A stretch of 64,000 nucleotides of DNA from Vibrio coralliirubri (GCF_024347375.1 NZ_AP025471.1:1302001-1366000); one strand, 5' to 3'. Shown: positions 35,814 to 47,724, numbered from the stretch's first letter. Notes: generated by a model from the letters alone, not told the origin. A program made the numbers and translations.

Positions 35814-36809
35814 TTAACCTTTCAGCGCATCAATTTCTGTTTGCAGCTGGTCGATTTCGGCTTGGTATTGCGCCATACGATCAGCTCTCACTTTCTCGCT
35901 AAGGTTGCTGTTGTTTTCCGCTTCAACCAGCTTCTTAAACGCTTCCATTTGACGAATAGGCAGTAGTTGGTTGTTATCGGTAGCAGCAAAGCCAGACCAA
36001 GCCAGTTGGTTTAGGTTTTTAAGCTGCTCAGGCTGTTCGCCGTAGCTCACGAAGAAATCACGGGCCTTTTGTTTCAAGCCTTCATCTAAGTCTTTACGGT
36101 AGGTAATCACGTCTGATGGAATGAGATCTGACTGCCAAACCACCTTGAGCTTGCTAAACAGCTCAGGGTTCTGATCTTCAATGCGAATAAGGCTCATGGT
36201 GTGATTAGTTGCGACATCGACTTGGTTATTCGCTACGGCCATCACGTTAGCGCCATGGCTTGCGGTCACATTGCGGTGAAAGTCATTCGCGGAGATGCCA
36301 TTGTTGGCAAATGCTTCGAAGTTCGGAACGAGAAAGCCCGAAGTAGAATTAGGATCGCCATTACCAAGCTTGAGTGTTTTGTGTTGCTCTAGAACATCTT
36401 CAAGCGTGTTGATGTTGTCGTTTTCAGCGTTAACAATCAGTAAGCTGTAATAACCCTGTAAGCCATCTTCATCGATGTAACGAACGAAGGCTTCAGCGTT
36501 TGCACGGTCAACAGCTTCCATTGCCGCCTTGTTTCCGTAGTAAGCAAAATCCACTTTGCCAAAACGTTGTGCCTGAATGATGCCTGCGTAATCGGGTGCG
36601 AAATAAGCGTTTACTGGCATGCCTAACGCTTTACCTAGATCATCCAGAAGAGGCTCCCAGCGGCTACGCAAGTTTTGTTGTGCATCGGTAGCGATGATGC
36701 CAAAGTTGATCGAATCTTTAGCAAAAGCGTGGCCAGCAGTGAGTGTCGTCATCAACACGGTTGCTAGTGTCACGGCCTTCTTAATTCCTGATTTCATTGA
36801 ATGAAACAT
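35814..36809 (-). CDS. phnD: Phosphonate ABC transporter, periplasmic binding protein PhnD
   Basis: 331 aa. N-terminal signal peptide (cleavage near TAGHAFA-KDS), then NFGIIATDAQQNLRSRWEPL typical of PhnD, and the ligand-loop region GNGDPNSTSGFLVPNF at about 150-165, which contacts the phosphonate group. The C terminus is a charged coiled coil (RADRMAQYQAEIDQLQTEIDALKG region). 17 bases downstream of phnC. Confidence 0.93.
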   Translation of the reverse strand: MFHSMKSGIKKAVTLATVLMTTLTAGHAFAKDSINFGIIATDAQQNLRSRWEPLLDDLGKALGMPVNAYFAPDYAGIIQAQRFGKVDFAYYGNKAAMEAVDRANAEAFVRYIDEDGLQGYYSLLIVNAENDNINTLEDVLEQHKTLKLGNGDPNSTSGFLVPNFEAFANNGISANDFHRNVTASHGANVMAVANNQVDVATNHTMSLIRIEDQNPELFSKLKVVWQSDLIPSDVITYRKDLDEGLKQKARDFFVSYGEQPEQLKNLNQLAWSGFAATDNNQLLPIRQMEAFKKLVEAENNSNLSEKVRADRMAQYQAEIDQLQTEIDALKG

Positions 36810-36826
36810 CTTAAATTCCCTGATAC

Positions 36827-37639
36827 TTAAAAAGACGCAGCGAGCACGTCGTTAGGTTGAATATGTGGCGTGTTTGTCGATTTTTTAGAACGATATAGAT
36901 CTTCAAGCTGAGGCTTAGTCAGTTCCGCACTCTTTCCTTCGTAGAACACTTGGCCGTCTTTAAGCGCGATGATGTTTTCGCAATACTTAAGAGCGTGGTC
37001 GACTTGGTGGAGTGTTACGATGACAGGAATGCCTTCCTTTTGGTTGATGTCCGTAAGCAGCTCCATCACGATGCGTGCTGATTCTGGATCAAGCGAAGCA
37101 ATAGGTTCATCGGCAAAAATGATTTTGGCTTTCTGCATCAGCGCACGTGCGATTGCGACACGCTGTTGTTGGCCACCTGATAGGTTACCAACGCGTTGGC
37201 CTGCAAAATCTTCCATACCAACGCGACGCAGTGCTTCAAGCGCCTCTTGCTGTTGTTCAACCGTAAAAATACCCGTCAGAGTGCGCCACTTAGGTGTAGA
37301 GCTCAGTGCGCCAATCAGTACATTGGTCATCACAGATAAGCGGTTAACGAGATTGAATTGTTGGAAGATGTAACCCGCCTGCGCACGGATGTCGCGGACA
37401 TTGCTGTCTGCCTTACCGTTCGCCTGTACCGTTTTGCCAAGCACGTTAATTTGAGAGTCGGTGCTTTTATCTCCGATGATCAGACCGCTTAAGTGACGAA
37501 GCAGCGTAGATTTACCTGAACCAGACGGGCCAAGTAGCGCCGTCATCTTACGACTGGTAATCGTCAAATTGATGCCATTCAGTGCCTTGTTCGAACCGAA
37601 TGTTTTGTTGACCTTCTTAACTTCAATGATGTTATTCAT
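36827..37639 (-). CDS. phnC: Phosphonate ABC transporter ATP-binding protein PhnC
   Basis: 270 aa from ATG 37639 (MNNIIEVKKVNKTFG), with GGGA upstream; the frame is open for ten more codons. Walker [13 protein letters not shown]-loop IFQQFNLVNRL, signature LSGGQQQRVAIARAL, Walker B IIFADEPIASLD, H-loop VTLHQVDHA. First gene of the operon; its leader carries the PhnF operator. Confidence 0.94.
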   Translation of the reverse strand: MNNIIEVKKVNKTFGSNKALNGINLTITSRKMTALLGPSGSGKSTLLRHLSGLIIGDKSTDSQINVLGKTVQANGKADSNVRDIRAQAGYIFQQFNLVNRLSVMTNVLIGALSSTPKWRTLTGIFTVEQQQEALEALRRVGMEDFAGQRVGNLSGGQQQRVAIARALMQKAKIIFADEPIASLDPESARIVMELLTDINQKEGIPVIVTLHQVDHALKYCENIIALKDGQVFYEGKSAELTKPQLEDLYRSKKSTNTPHIQPNDVLAASF

Positions 37640-37740
37640 CGTCAATGTCCCTGTTTGATTTAAGGCCACTTTGACGTTTGAATATTAAAGTTACGTGTCG
37701 GTTTATTTGCAGAAATGAAATATTTCAAGGGGTTAGCCAA

Positions 37741-37754
37741 CTTGTCTAGACAAG
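37741..37754. promoter_or_regulatory. Predicted PhnF operator upstream of phnC
   Basis: CTTGTCTAGACAAG is a perfect 14-bp palindrome about 100 bases before the phnC start. It shares TCTAGACAAG with the phnF-proximal site; HutC-type regulators favour such GT-N(1)-TA-N(1)-AC cores. Confidence 0.75.
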
Positions 37755-37809
37755 CTTAACTTGCTGTTTTAAATACCAAAAAATCAAGGAGTTTGCGGGA
37801 GAATATCAA

Positions 37810-37844
37810 CTTATATACGGAGGTAATTCACAGTAATTTGACAA
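37810..37844 (-). promoter_or_regulatory. Possible Pho box and -10 of the phn operon promoter
   Basis: Read on the minus strand, TTGTCAAATTACTGTGAA (37844-37827) has the two-direct-repeat architecture of a Pho box (CTGTCAT-N4-CTGTCAC) with about five of seven matches per half. A TATATA at 37817-37812 lies nine bases further, at the usual distance for a PhoB-dependent -10. Start of transcription would be near 37800, leaving a long leader that includes the PhnF operator. Confidence 0.45.
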
Positions 37845-37926
37845 TAAAAAGCGCAATAAACATCGCAGCGTCTTGGTGTTCTCCAAGCAATAGATACACA
37901 CCTCCAATAGCTGCTAAATTCACATA

Positions 37927-37954
37927 CAAAAAAGCACCCCATAAAGGAGTGCTC
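37927..37954 (-). terminator. Terminator of the MFS gene upstream of phn
   Basis: On the minus strand AGCACTCC and GGGGTGCT pair around TTTAT and are followed by TTTTTTG. It separates the MFS transcript from the phn promoter. The rest of 37970-38050 holds nothing recognisable. Confidence 0.75.
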
Positions 37955-38050
37955 AAAGTGATTCATTTGAAGCGATAACAATACAGGTTAGTCAAAACCT
38001 AAATGGACGGCGCTCTATGTTGTCGGAAAAATCTACGTTGTCAGTAAACC

Positions 38051-39280
38051 TTATATTTTCGATAAAGACGGTTGAGAGCGAGCTAAATGTAACCTTGATA
38101 CGGTGACTATAGAGACAAAACCAACAACAGCACTACCAAAGATACTCCACAGTACCCATTGATAGCCTCCCATCTGCCAGATAACCGCGCCAAAGTATGG
38201 CGACAACGCAAATGCTAGCAAATAAGGCACCGCCATTGCACCCGCCAAAGAACCAAAGTTAGCCTCCCCCATTACCTCACGAGTCGTTAAAGGCTTCACA
38301 ATACTCATCACACCGTAAGCGGAACCCTGTAAGAGCACAAAACCAAACACCAGATACAGAACGTTCTCAGACAGAATCAAACACAAGGTCGCACAACAGA
38401 TACTCATAAAACACGCAACGGTGATCCGCATGATTGACCAGTGTTTATCAACCAACAACCACATTACACGCCCGGCGACCTGCATTGGACCTATCAAAGA
38501 GATCACCAATATTGCTAAGTCATCAGGAACATTGCGCTCATCTAATAATGGCAATAGATGGTTTAACACCACACCATGATTAAGCGCGAGCATAGAGAAA
38601 CCACAAGCAAGCAGCCAAAACATTGGGTTAGATAGATATGAAGCAGAACTAAAACGATCGCTTGAACCTTGTGAGACCGTCGGAGGAACTTGTGACAGAG
38701 CACCGGCGTTGGAAGGCAAATTAAACCGAGCAAGCGATTTAGTATTGATGAACAGTAACGGAGCGGCGACGAACAAAACGACTCCGGAAAAAATTTGCAA
38801 TGTCACCGTTGGGCCGTAATGCTGAGCTAAATAATGAACCGTTGGAAAACAAATGGTACTCGCAAAGCCTGCTACCAAAGTGATCATGGTGATCGCACGC
38901 TTGGCTTTGGTTTTTAAGCTACGAATCAGAAAGGCAAAACAAGGTTCATAAAGGCAACCCGCCATTGCGATTCCCATCAATCCCCAGAGCAAGTAAAACC
39001 AAGCAAGTTGTTCTACCAAGCTAACCAAGAACAGAAGCAATCCACCAATAACTGCCGAAACCGTCATCATCAGTGCGCCATAACCTTTGTCAATTAAGCG
39101 CCCAGCAGGCAAAGCCGCAATGGCAGACACGCCAACCGCCAGCGTCAGCCCTAACATGAATTCAGACCGACTCCAGTCGTGTACTTGCTCCCAATGCAGA
39201 AGCATCGCCGGAAAAACGTAATAGAGACAACACCAGAGCAACGTCTGACCGAGGGCTAAACCCCAAACCGCTTTGTTCAT
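38051..39280 (-). CDS. MFS transporter
   Basis: 409 aa, 12 predicted membrane helices. The MFS loop signature appears as PAGRLIDKGYGALMM (about residues 59-73) and in the second half as the loop around WLLVDKHWSIMRI. Related to OxlT/MCT-like or YnfM-type carriers; substrate not readable. Monocistronic, with its own terminator before the phn operon. Confidence 0.86.
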   Translation of the reverse strand: MNKAVWGLALGQTLLWCCLYYVFPAMLLHWEQVHDWSRSEFMLGLTLAVGVSAIAALPAGRLIDKGYGALMMTVSAVIGGLLLFLVSLVEQLAWFYLLWGLMGIAMAGCLYEPCFAFLIRSLKTKAKRAITMITLVAGFASTICFPTVHYLAQHYGPTVTLQIFSGVVLFVAAPLLFINTKSLARFNLPSNAGALSQVPPTVSQGSSDRFSSASYLSNPMFWLLACGFSMLALNHGVVLNHLLPLLDERNVPDDLAILVISLIGPMQVAGRVMWLLVDKHWSIMRITVACFMSICCATLCLILSENVLYLVFGFVLLQGSAYGVMSIVKPLTTREVMGEANFGSLAGAMAVPYLLAFALSPYFGAVIWQMGGYQWVLWSIFGSAVVGFVSIVTVSRLHLARSQPSLSKI

Positions 39281-39688
39281 AAATCCACACTTCTAGAAAA
39301 TTCGAATAATTTAAATACAGTTATAGTAAAAGACAGCATCACCTGCCCACCCTATTGCTCAAAAGTGACAATCTAAAGAAAACCAGATGAATAATTTGCG
39401 AAGCGTGTTTTCAGCTGAATGTAGAACTTGTCCTAGATCATCAAAACATTCAATAACGCAACCTTTGGTTTTAAATATGTAAACCTTGATGAAGTTTAAG
39501 AAATTAAACCTGATTTACCTATTTCGAGTGATCATGTTCATATTTCGTTCGTGATTTAGCTCTAAAACTTAAGATTTGTTGATGTTTTAGACGTTTATAT
39601 CAGGTTTACAGAAGTTTACTGCGTATTGTGGAAATACCACCAAAGGAGTAGATTTCAGTCATTGAGTTCAAAAATGTAAACCGAAATC
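39281..39688. promoter_or_regulatory. Long regulatory gap with three TGTAAACC motifs
   Basis: 408 bases between the divergent MFS and YheO-like genes. The octamer TGTAAACC occurs at 39478-39485 and 39675-39682, and inverted at 39603-39610. Repetition this close to a regulator gene suggests operators, possibly for the YheO-like protein itself. No other structure or frame was accepted. Confidence 0.4.
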
Positions 39689-40354
39689 ATGAATGTAAAA
39701 CAAGTTCGATTCACCGATGAAGACAGAGAATGCTTAAGCAATTACTTCCGCTTAGCAGACACAATTGCCGATTTGATTGGTCCCTACTGTGAAGTAGTCA
39801 TCCATTCATTTGAAAGCTTAGAAAACTCAGTCGTGAAGATCGTCAATGGTCATCATACGGGGCGTGAAATTGGTTCACCGATCACCGATTTAGGTTTACG
39901 CATGTGGAGTGCATTCGAGAAGACTGGCGAAGTTTCTCCAAAAAGCTACTTCACCAATGCAGCAGACGGGTCCCTACTGAAATCGACCACCTGCGTATTG
40001 GCTGGTCCACAACAAAAGCCGATTGGCATGCTGTGTATCAACATGAACTTGTCTTTCCCATTCCCAGAAATCGTCAAAACACTGATGCCGCAGTGCAATG
40101 TGCCGCAAGCCATTGTCAGCGAAACATTCAGCAACAATGCAAACGACGTGATTCAACAAGCATTGAGTTCAGCCATTAACGAGGTTGACCAAGACGAGTC
40201 GGTTTCTTCCAAAGGTCGCAATAAAGCCATCATTCGTTGTTTATTTGATAACGGCGTATTTGAGCTAAAAGAGACGACTACACAAGTATCAGAGCAACTT
40301 GGGATCAGCCGACAGGCGGTTTACAAGTTTATCCGTGAATTTAAATCAGAATAA
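39689..40354 (+). CDS. YheO/DauR-like PAS-HTH transcriptional regulator
   Basis: 221 aa. N-terminal YheO-like PAS domain (about residues 15-125, with ADTIADLIGPYCEVVIHSFE and ITDLGLRMW) and a C-terminal HTH (VSEQLGISRQAVYKFIREFK). Family members such as DauR and related regulators control amino-acid catabolism genes. It is followed at 24 bases by ridA and then a cystine-type symporter and a flavoprotein, so it is probably the local regulator. Confidence 0.86.
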   Translation: MNVKQVRFTDEDRECLSNYFRLADTIADLIGPYCEVVIHSFESLENSVVKIVNGHHTGREIGSPITDLGLRMWSAFEKTGEVSPKSYFTNAADGSLLKSTTCVLAGPQQKPIGMLCINMNLSFPFPEIVKTLMPQCNVPQAIVSETFSNNANDVIQQALSSAINEVDQDESVSSKGRNKAIIRCLFDNGVFELKETTTQVSEQLGISRQAVYKFIREFKSE

Positions 40355-40378
40355 AACCAATAATTTAGGAGTTACATC

Positions 40379-40762
40379 GTGAAACAGATCATTGCCACTG
40401 AACAAGCACCTGCAGCTATCGGCCCTTACTCACAAGGTACGTCTTACGGCGACATGGTTTATACATCAGGTCAATTACCTCTCGTTCCGGAAACCATGCA
40501 GTTTGTTGAAGGCGGCATCAAAGAGCAGGCTCGTCAGTCGCTAGAAAACTTAAAAGCTGTATTAGAAGCGAGTAATGCGGGACTGGACACAGTGCTTAAG
40601 ACAACCTGCTTCTTGTCAGACATGGAGAACTTCGTAGCCTTTAACGAAGTGTACACAGAAGTGTTTGGTACAGAGAACGCACCTGCTCGCTCTTGTGTTG
40701 AAGCAGCAAGATTACCAAAAGACGCATTGGTTGAAGTTGAAGCCATCGCATACAAGAAATAA
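40379..40762 (+). CDS. RidA-family enamine/imine deaminase
   Basis: 127 aa, the standard RidA length. Motifs: EQAPAAIGPYSQG near the start, VYTSGQLPL, and the C-terminal segment NAPARSCVEAARLPKDALVEVEA with the Arg that binds the substrate carboxylate. RidA proteins hydrolyse 2-aminoacrylate and similar reactive enamines from PLP enzymes such as cysteine desulfhydrase, which would suit a cystine-handling cluster. The housekeeping copy may be elsewhere. Confidence 0.92.
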   Translation: MKQIIATEQAPAAIGPYSQGTSYGDMVYTSGQLPLVPETMQFVEGGIKEQARQSLENLKAVLEASNAGLDTVLKTTCFLSDMENFVAFNEVYTEVFGTENAPARSCVEAARLPKDALVEVEAIAYKK

Positions 40763-40799
40763 CCGACTTAGTTATTAATGGGTATCATAGGAGATTCTC

Positions 40800-42206
40800 A
40801 TGAGCGTTTCATTTATTGGATTAAGCATATTGTTCTTTGGGTTCTACGTACTGCTGTCGAACTTCAAAAAGCAAAAGAAAAGTTTTAACTTCCGCGTACT
40901 GAGTGCGCTTGCTGCTGGCTTACTGTTCGGTGGCGCAATTCAACTTGTTTTCGGTGTCGGCAACGTTGCGACATCTGGCTTTGCTGAACTGATTTCGGTG
41001 TTCGGTAAAGGCTACATCAAACTTCTACAAATGATCGTTATCCCACTGGTATTCGTGGCGATGATCTCTTCGATCATGAACGTGGAAGGCGGCGGCGCGC
41101 TATCTCGTATCGCGCCAAAAATCATCGGTATTCTACTTTTCACTTGTGCAATCTCAGCAGCCGTTGGTATCGCAAGTATTTACCTATTTGGTATCGATGC
41201 GAACGCGCTAGTAAGCACAATCGGCACAAACAGTGCAATTGAAGCTCGCGGTGATTCACTGGTTGCAACACAAGATGCAATGGCGAATAGTGGCTTATCT
41301 GGTATGGCTCTGTCTATCATTCCAACCAACATCTTTGACATGCTAACGGGCTCTCAACGTACTTCTACGCTATCAACTGTACTGTTCGGCATGTTCCTTG
41401 GCTACTGTATCCTTCAAGTGAAAAACCGTAAGCCAGAGAAAGTGCAAAACTTCGTTGATTTCATCAACTCTGCAAAAGAAGTGGTGCTTTCAATGGTACG
41501 TGAAATTCTGAAGCTAACGCCTTACGGTGTATTCGCTCTGATGACCACTTTCATGATGACAAACGACCTGTTCGCACTAGCAGAAATGGGACGCTTCCTT
41601 CTAGCAAGCTACGTAGCAATTGGCGTTATGTTCGGCATCCACTTCGTCATGGTGTCCATGTTCGGCCTTTCTCCTGCTAAGTTCATGAAGAAAATCTGGC
41701 CAGTATTAGTATTCGGTTTCGGTTCTCGCTCAAGCATGGCAGCTATCCCACTAAACGTTGAAACACAAACTCAACGCCTAGGTGTAGACGAAGAAACAGC
41801 AAACATGTCAGCGACATTTGGTACCAGTATCGGCCAAAACGGTTGTGCAGGTATCTACCCTGCAATGCTAGCAATCATGGCGGCACAAGTAATGGGCATG
41901 CCTGTAGACTTGAGCTTCATCCTACAACTGATCGCTGTTATCGCAATTGCTTCATTCGGTATCGCAGGTGTTGGTGGCGGTGCAACGTTCGCAGCGGTAG
42001 CGGTACTGACCATCATGGGTCTAGACATCACAGTAGTCGCGATTCTAGTGTCTATTGAAGCGCTAATTGACATGGCTCGTACAGCGCTGAACATCTCAGG
42101 CTCTATGTTGTCAGGCGTTCTTACAGCGAAGAAGAATGGCTCATTGGATACTGAACAATACGACGCTGACGTTACAGCGACAGTATCAAAAGAAGCAGCA
42201 GTATAA
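40800..42206 (+). CDS. Dicarboxylate/amino acid:cation symporter, L-cystine type (TcyP-like)
   Basis: 468 aa member of the DAACS (GltPh) family. Several membrane helices plus reentrant loops: the serine-rich HP1 region (FGSRSSMAAIPLNVETQ) and the HP2 region (GIAGVGGGATFAAV). The N-terminal layout MSVSFIGLSILFFGFYVLLS is like the TcyP/YdjN cystine importers. Start ATG 40800 with TAGGAGATTCTC. A terminator-like hairpin follows, before the flavoprotein gene. Confidence 0.86.
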   Translation: MSVSFIGLSILFFGFYVLLSNFKKQKKSFNFRVLSALAAGLLFGGAIQLVFGVGNVATSGFAELISVFGKGYIKLLQMIVIPLVFVAMISSIMNVEGGGALSRIAPKIIGILLFTCAISAAVGIASIYLFGIDANALVSTIGTNSAIEARGDSLVATQDAMANSGLSGMALSIIPTNIFDMLTGSQRTSTLSTVLFGMFLGYCILQVKNRKPEKVQNFVDFINSAKEVVLSMVREILKLTPYGVFALMTTFMMTNDLFALAEMGRFLLASYVAIGVMFGIHFVMVSMFGLSPAKFMKKIWPVLVFGFGSRSSMAAIPLNVETQTQRLGVDEETANMSATFGTSIGQNGCAGIYPAMLAIMAAQVMGMPVDLSFILQLIAVIAIASFGIAGVGGGATFAAVAVLTIMGLDITVVAILVSIEALIDMARTALNISGSMLSGVLTAKKNGSLDTEQYDADVTATVSKEAAV

Positions 42207-42221
42207 TTCTCAAACTTAATT

Positions 42222-42254
42222 AAGAGCACTCCACTTGAGTGCTCTTCTGTTTTT
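42222..42254 (+). terminator. Terminator/attenuator between symporter and flavoprotein genes
   Basis: AAGAGCACTC and GAGTGCTCTT form a 10-bp stem with loop CACTT, followed by CTGTTTTT. It lies inside an apparent operon and may limit downstream expression. Confidence 0.75.
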
Positions 42255-42283
42255 CCTGAGTTCAGGTTATTTAGGTAGTAAAT

Positions 42284-43606
42284 ATGAAAGTTGTTGTTAT
42301 AGGCGGTAGCGCCGCGGGTATGAGTTTCGCAGCAAAATACAAACGTAATCAACCATCAGACGAAGTCATCGTTTTAGATAAGCGTAGCTACATCTCTTTC
42401 GGAGCCTGTGGCTTACCTTACTTTGCAGGCGGCATGTTTGATGACACCGAGCGAATGATCTCTCGTACGCCAGAACAAGCCATCAAATCTGGTTTAGATG
42501 TTCGTGTAGAAACGGAAATGGTGTCGTTCGACCGCACTGAAAAACACATTACGGTGCGTAACCAAAACGTTGAGAGCACTATCGATTACGATATGTTAGT
42601 GATTGCGACAGGTGCACGTCCGATCGTTCCCTCATTCGGTGAATACAATCCAGAACACGTATACACACTAACAAGCATGGAAGATGGCTTAGCAGTCAAA
42701 CAAGCGCTTAAAGACGATAATAAACAACGCGTGTGTGTCATTGGCGCAGGCTTTATCGGCCTGGAAGTATTCGATGCAGCGCACGGCTTAGATAAGCACG
42801 TGACGATTATCGAACGTGAACAACACATCATGAGCCGTCAGTTCAGCCCAGAGATCATTGAAGTAGTTGAAGGTGCAATTCGTGAATCCGGTGCAGAGCT
42901 AAAAACCGGTTGCAGCGTGTCTGCGATTCGCGATGCCGAGCAAGGTGGTTACATCGTAGAAACCGATAATGGCAATGTAGAAGCTGATGTCGTGATCCTG
43001 TCACTCGGCTTCAAACCAAACACTGAAGTATTCGAACTACCAAAAGCCGCAAATGGCGCGTTGTTGGTGAATGAATATGGTGCTACTGAAGATGCTTACA
43101 TCCATGCTGTAGGTGACTGTGCCGTTGTCCATCATATGGCGCTAGGCAAACCCGTTTATGTTCCTCTAGCAACTACAGCCAACAAACAAGCACGTATGAT
43201 GGCAGACAAGCTAGCAGGAAAAGACACTTACATGTCGGGCTTCTTGGGGTCGTCTTGTTTGAAAATACTCGATTACGAACTGGCGTGTACCGGCGTATCT
43301 GAACTTCTGGCGAAAGAACATAGCTTAGATGTGAAAGTATCAACGATTTCAGATAAGAACCAAACGGATTACTACCCAGGCCAAGAAGACATTAAGGTGA
43401 AGTTGGTTTATCACCCAGAGACTAAAGTTCTTCTAGGTGGTGAGATCGTAGGTAAGAAAGGAGCGGTTGGCCGTATTAACGCACTAGCAGTTGCTATCAC
43501 CGCGAAGATGACGACTCAACAACTAGGCTACATGGACTTCTGTTATGCCCCACCATTCGCACGTACATGGGATGCTCTGAACGTAGCAGGTAACGTCGCT
43601 AAGTAA
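42284..43606 (+). CDS. CoA-disulfide reductase-like FAD/NAD(P)-dependent oxidoreductase
   Basis: 440 aa. FAD-binding GGSAAGMSFAAK at the N terminus, single redox Cys in SFGACGLPYFAGG (about residues 40-52) as in CoA-disulfide reductase and NADH oxidase, NAD(P)-binding VIGAGFIGLEVFDA, second FAD motif IHAVGDCAVV, and a dimerisation domain. Enzymes with this Cys reduce CoA disulfide, polysulfide or oxygen. Beside a cystine importer and RidA, a thiol/sulfur role is likely but inferred. Confidence 0.87.
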   Translation: MKVVVIGGSAAGMSFAAKYKRNQPSDEVIVLDKRSYISFGACGLPYFAGGMFDDTERMISRTPEQAIKSGLDVRVETEMVSFDRTEKHITVRNQNVESTIDYDMLVIATGARPIVPSFGEYNPEHVYTLTSMEDGLAVKQALKDDNKQRVCVIGAGFIGLEVFDAAHGLDKHVTIIEREQHIMSRQFSPEIIEVVEGAIRESGAELKTGCSVSAIRDAEQGGYIVETDNGNVEADVVILSLGFKPNTEVFELPKAANGALLVNEYGATEDAYIHAVGDCAVVHHMALGKPVYVPLATTANKQARMMADKLAGKDTYMSGFLGSSCLKILDYELACTGVSELLAKEHSLDVKVSTISDKNQTDYYPGQEDIKVKLVYHPETKVLLGGEIVGKKGAVGRINALAVAITAKMTTQQLGYMDFCYAPPFARTWDALNVAGNVAK

Positions 43607-43650
43607 GCGAACTGACTGTACAAGTCCCAAAGCATATTCATTTCAACATC

Positions 43651-43700
43651 AAAGCAGAGCGATTAAGCTCTGCTTTTTTAGTGCCTTAACGCTAAGGCAC
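43651..43700 (+). terminator. Terminator of the flavoprotein gene, with an adjacent second hairpin
   Basis: AAAGCAGAGC and GCTCTGCTTT flank GATTAA and are followed by TTTTTA. Immediately after, GTGCCTTA-ACGC-TAAGGCAC (43681-43700) forms a second perfect hairpin. Confidence 0.82.
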
Positions 43701-43768
43701 CGGTGTTTAACTAACGGGTAATCTTCCGCTTTGAAGTATTCAAAGGTTCTTTTGACAAACTCAAGACG

Positions 43769-43803
43769 AAAAAAAGCCCGCTGATTTCTCAGCGGGCTTT
43801 TCA
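43769..43803 (-). terminator. Terminator of the rRNA operon
   Basis: AAAGCCCGCTGA and TCAGCGGGCTTT form a 12-bp stem directly downstream (minus strand) of the tRNA-Ser gene, followed on that strand by TTTTTTTCG. Confidence 0.85.
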
Positions 43804-43807
43804 ATGG

Positions 43808-43898
43808 TGGTGGAGGGATAGGGATTTGAACCCTAGAACCGCTATTAACGGTTGCCGGTTTTCAAGACCGGTGCTTTCGACCACTCAGCCATCCCTCC
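43808..43898 (-). tRNA. tRNA-Ser (UGA)
   Basis: 91 nt with encoded CCA. Acceptor pairs GGAGGGA/TCCCTCC, anticodon loop CTTGAAA (anticodon TGA), and the long variable arm of class II tRNAs. Placed after 5S at the distal end of the rRNA operon. Confidence 0.93.
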
Positions 43899-43967
43899 AA
43901 CAAATTGTCATCAACAGATTAGTACACTGTTGAGGTTGTTATTTGCTACGCAAATAACGAAATTAAA

Positions 43968-44084
43968 GCCTGGTGATGTCCTACTCTCACATGGGGAAAC
44001 CCCACACTACCATCGGCGCTATTGTGTTTCACTTCTGAGTTCGGCATGGAATCAGGTGGGTCCACAATGCTATGGTCGCCAAGC
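43968..44084 (-). rRNA. rrf: 5S ribosomal RNA
   Basis: About 117 nt. The minus strand begins GCTTGGCGACCATAGCATTG and contains the conserved CCGAACTCAGAAGTGAAAC; it ends near ATCACCAGGC. Ends are accurate to a few bases. Confidence 0.93.
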
Positions 44085-44181
44085 AAATTTTAAAATTCGG
44101 AAAACTGTATTTAAAAGTTATTTCTCTTCAAACTCATTCAAGGTCTGTCTTTGAGTCCACAAAACCCCTTGGGTGTTGTAT

Positions 44182-47073
<2,892 letters not shown>

Positions 47074-47317
47074 ATACAACCCGAAAGGGTCTTAGTGTAT
47101 GGCAACTAACCAAGGTTTTTGGTTGTCATTAAGAAGGGTTAATTCTCAATGACTGTTTGCCGGACTCAATGTGATTCAAACTAAGTTTGAATCGAATACA
47201 AGACACTTGAATGTGTTTGTTGTGTTTATACTGTTCTTATTAAATAAGAGCAGATAAACATTGAGAACTTTTAAATTTGATTTAAATAACTTCGTTATTT
47301 AAATCAGTCAGCTTTCC

Positions 47318-47332
47318 AAATTGTTAAAGAGC
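47318..47332 (-). promoter_or_regulatory. boxA antitermination site before 23S
   Basis: GCTCTTTAACAATTT on the minus strand, repeating the boxA of the 16S leader. The spacer 47074-47414 otherwise holds the pairing leader that processes 23S and no tRNA. Confidence 0.7.
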
Positions 47333-47414
47333 AAGAGTTTTTAAAGCATTAAACTTTCAAAACCATTTTTAAATACACTCGGCTTTCTATTACTAAGAAA
47401 AGTGTGCTTAAAGA

Positions 47415-47490
47415 TGGTGGGCGATACCGGGCTCGAACCAGTGACCCCCTGCTTGTAAGGCAGGTGCTCTCCCAACTGAGCTAATCGCCC
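47415..47490 (-). tRNA. tRNA-Val (UAC), copy nearest 23S
   Basis: 76 nt with CCA. Acceptor GGGCGAT/ATCGCCC, anticodon loop CTTACAA. Same sequence as the copy at 47624-47699. Confidence 0.95.
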
Positions 47491-47522
47491 ATGATAGTTT
47501 TGATTCCTTCATGGAGAAAGAA

Positions 47523-47598
47523 TGGTGGAGCTATGCGGGATCGAACCGCAGACCTCCTGCGTGCAAGGCAGGCGCTCTCCCAGCTGAGCTATAGCCCC
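47523..47598 (-). tRNA. tRNA-Ala (UGC)
   Basis: 76 nt with CCA. Starts GGGGCTATAGCTCAGCTGGG; anticodon loop CTTGCAC (TGC). Confidence 0.95.
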
Positions 47599-47623
47599 AT
47601 ATTTTTATTTCCTTGGGAGGAAA

Positions 47624-47699
47624 TGGTGGGCGATACCGGGCTCGAACCAGTGACCCCCTGCTTGTAAGGCAGGTGCTCTCCCAACTGAGCTAATCGCCC
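47624..47699 (-). tRNA. tRNA-Val (UAC), second copy
   Basis: 76 nt with CCA. Matches the other Val gene in this spacer along its length. Confidence 0.95.
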
Positions 47700-47724
47700 C
47701 AAATTTTATTTCCTTGGGAGGAAA

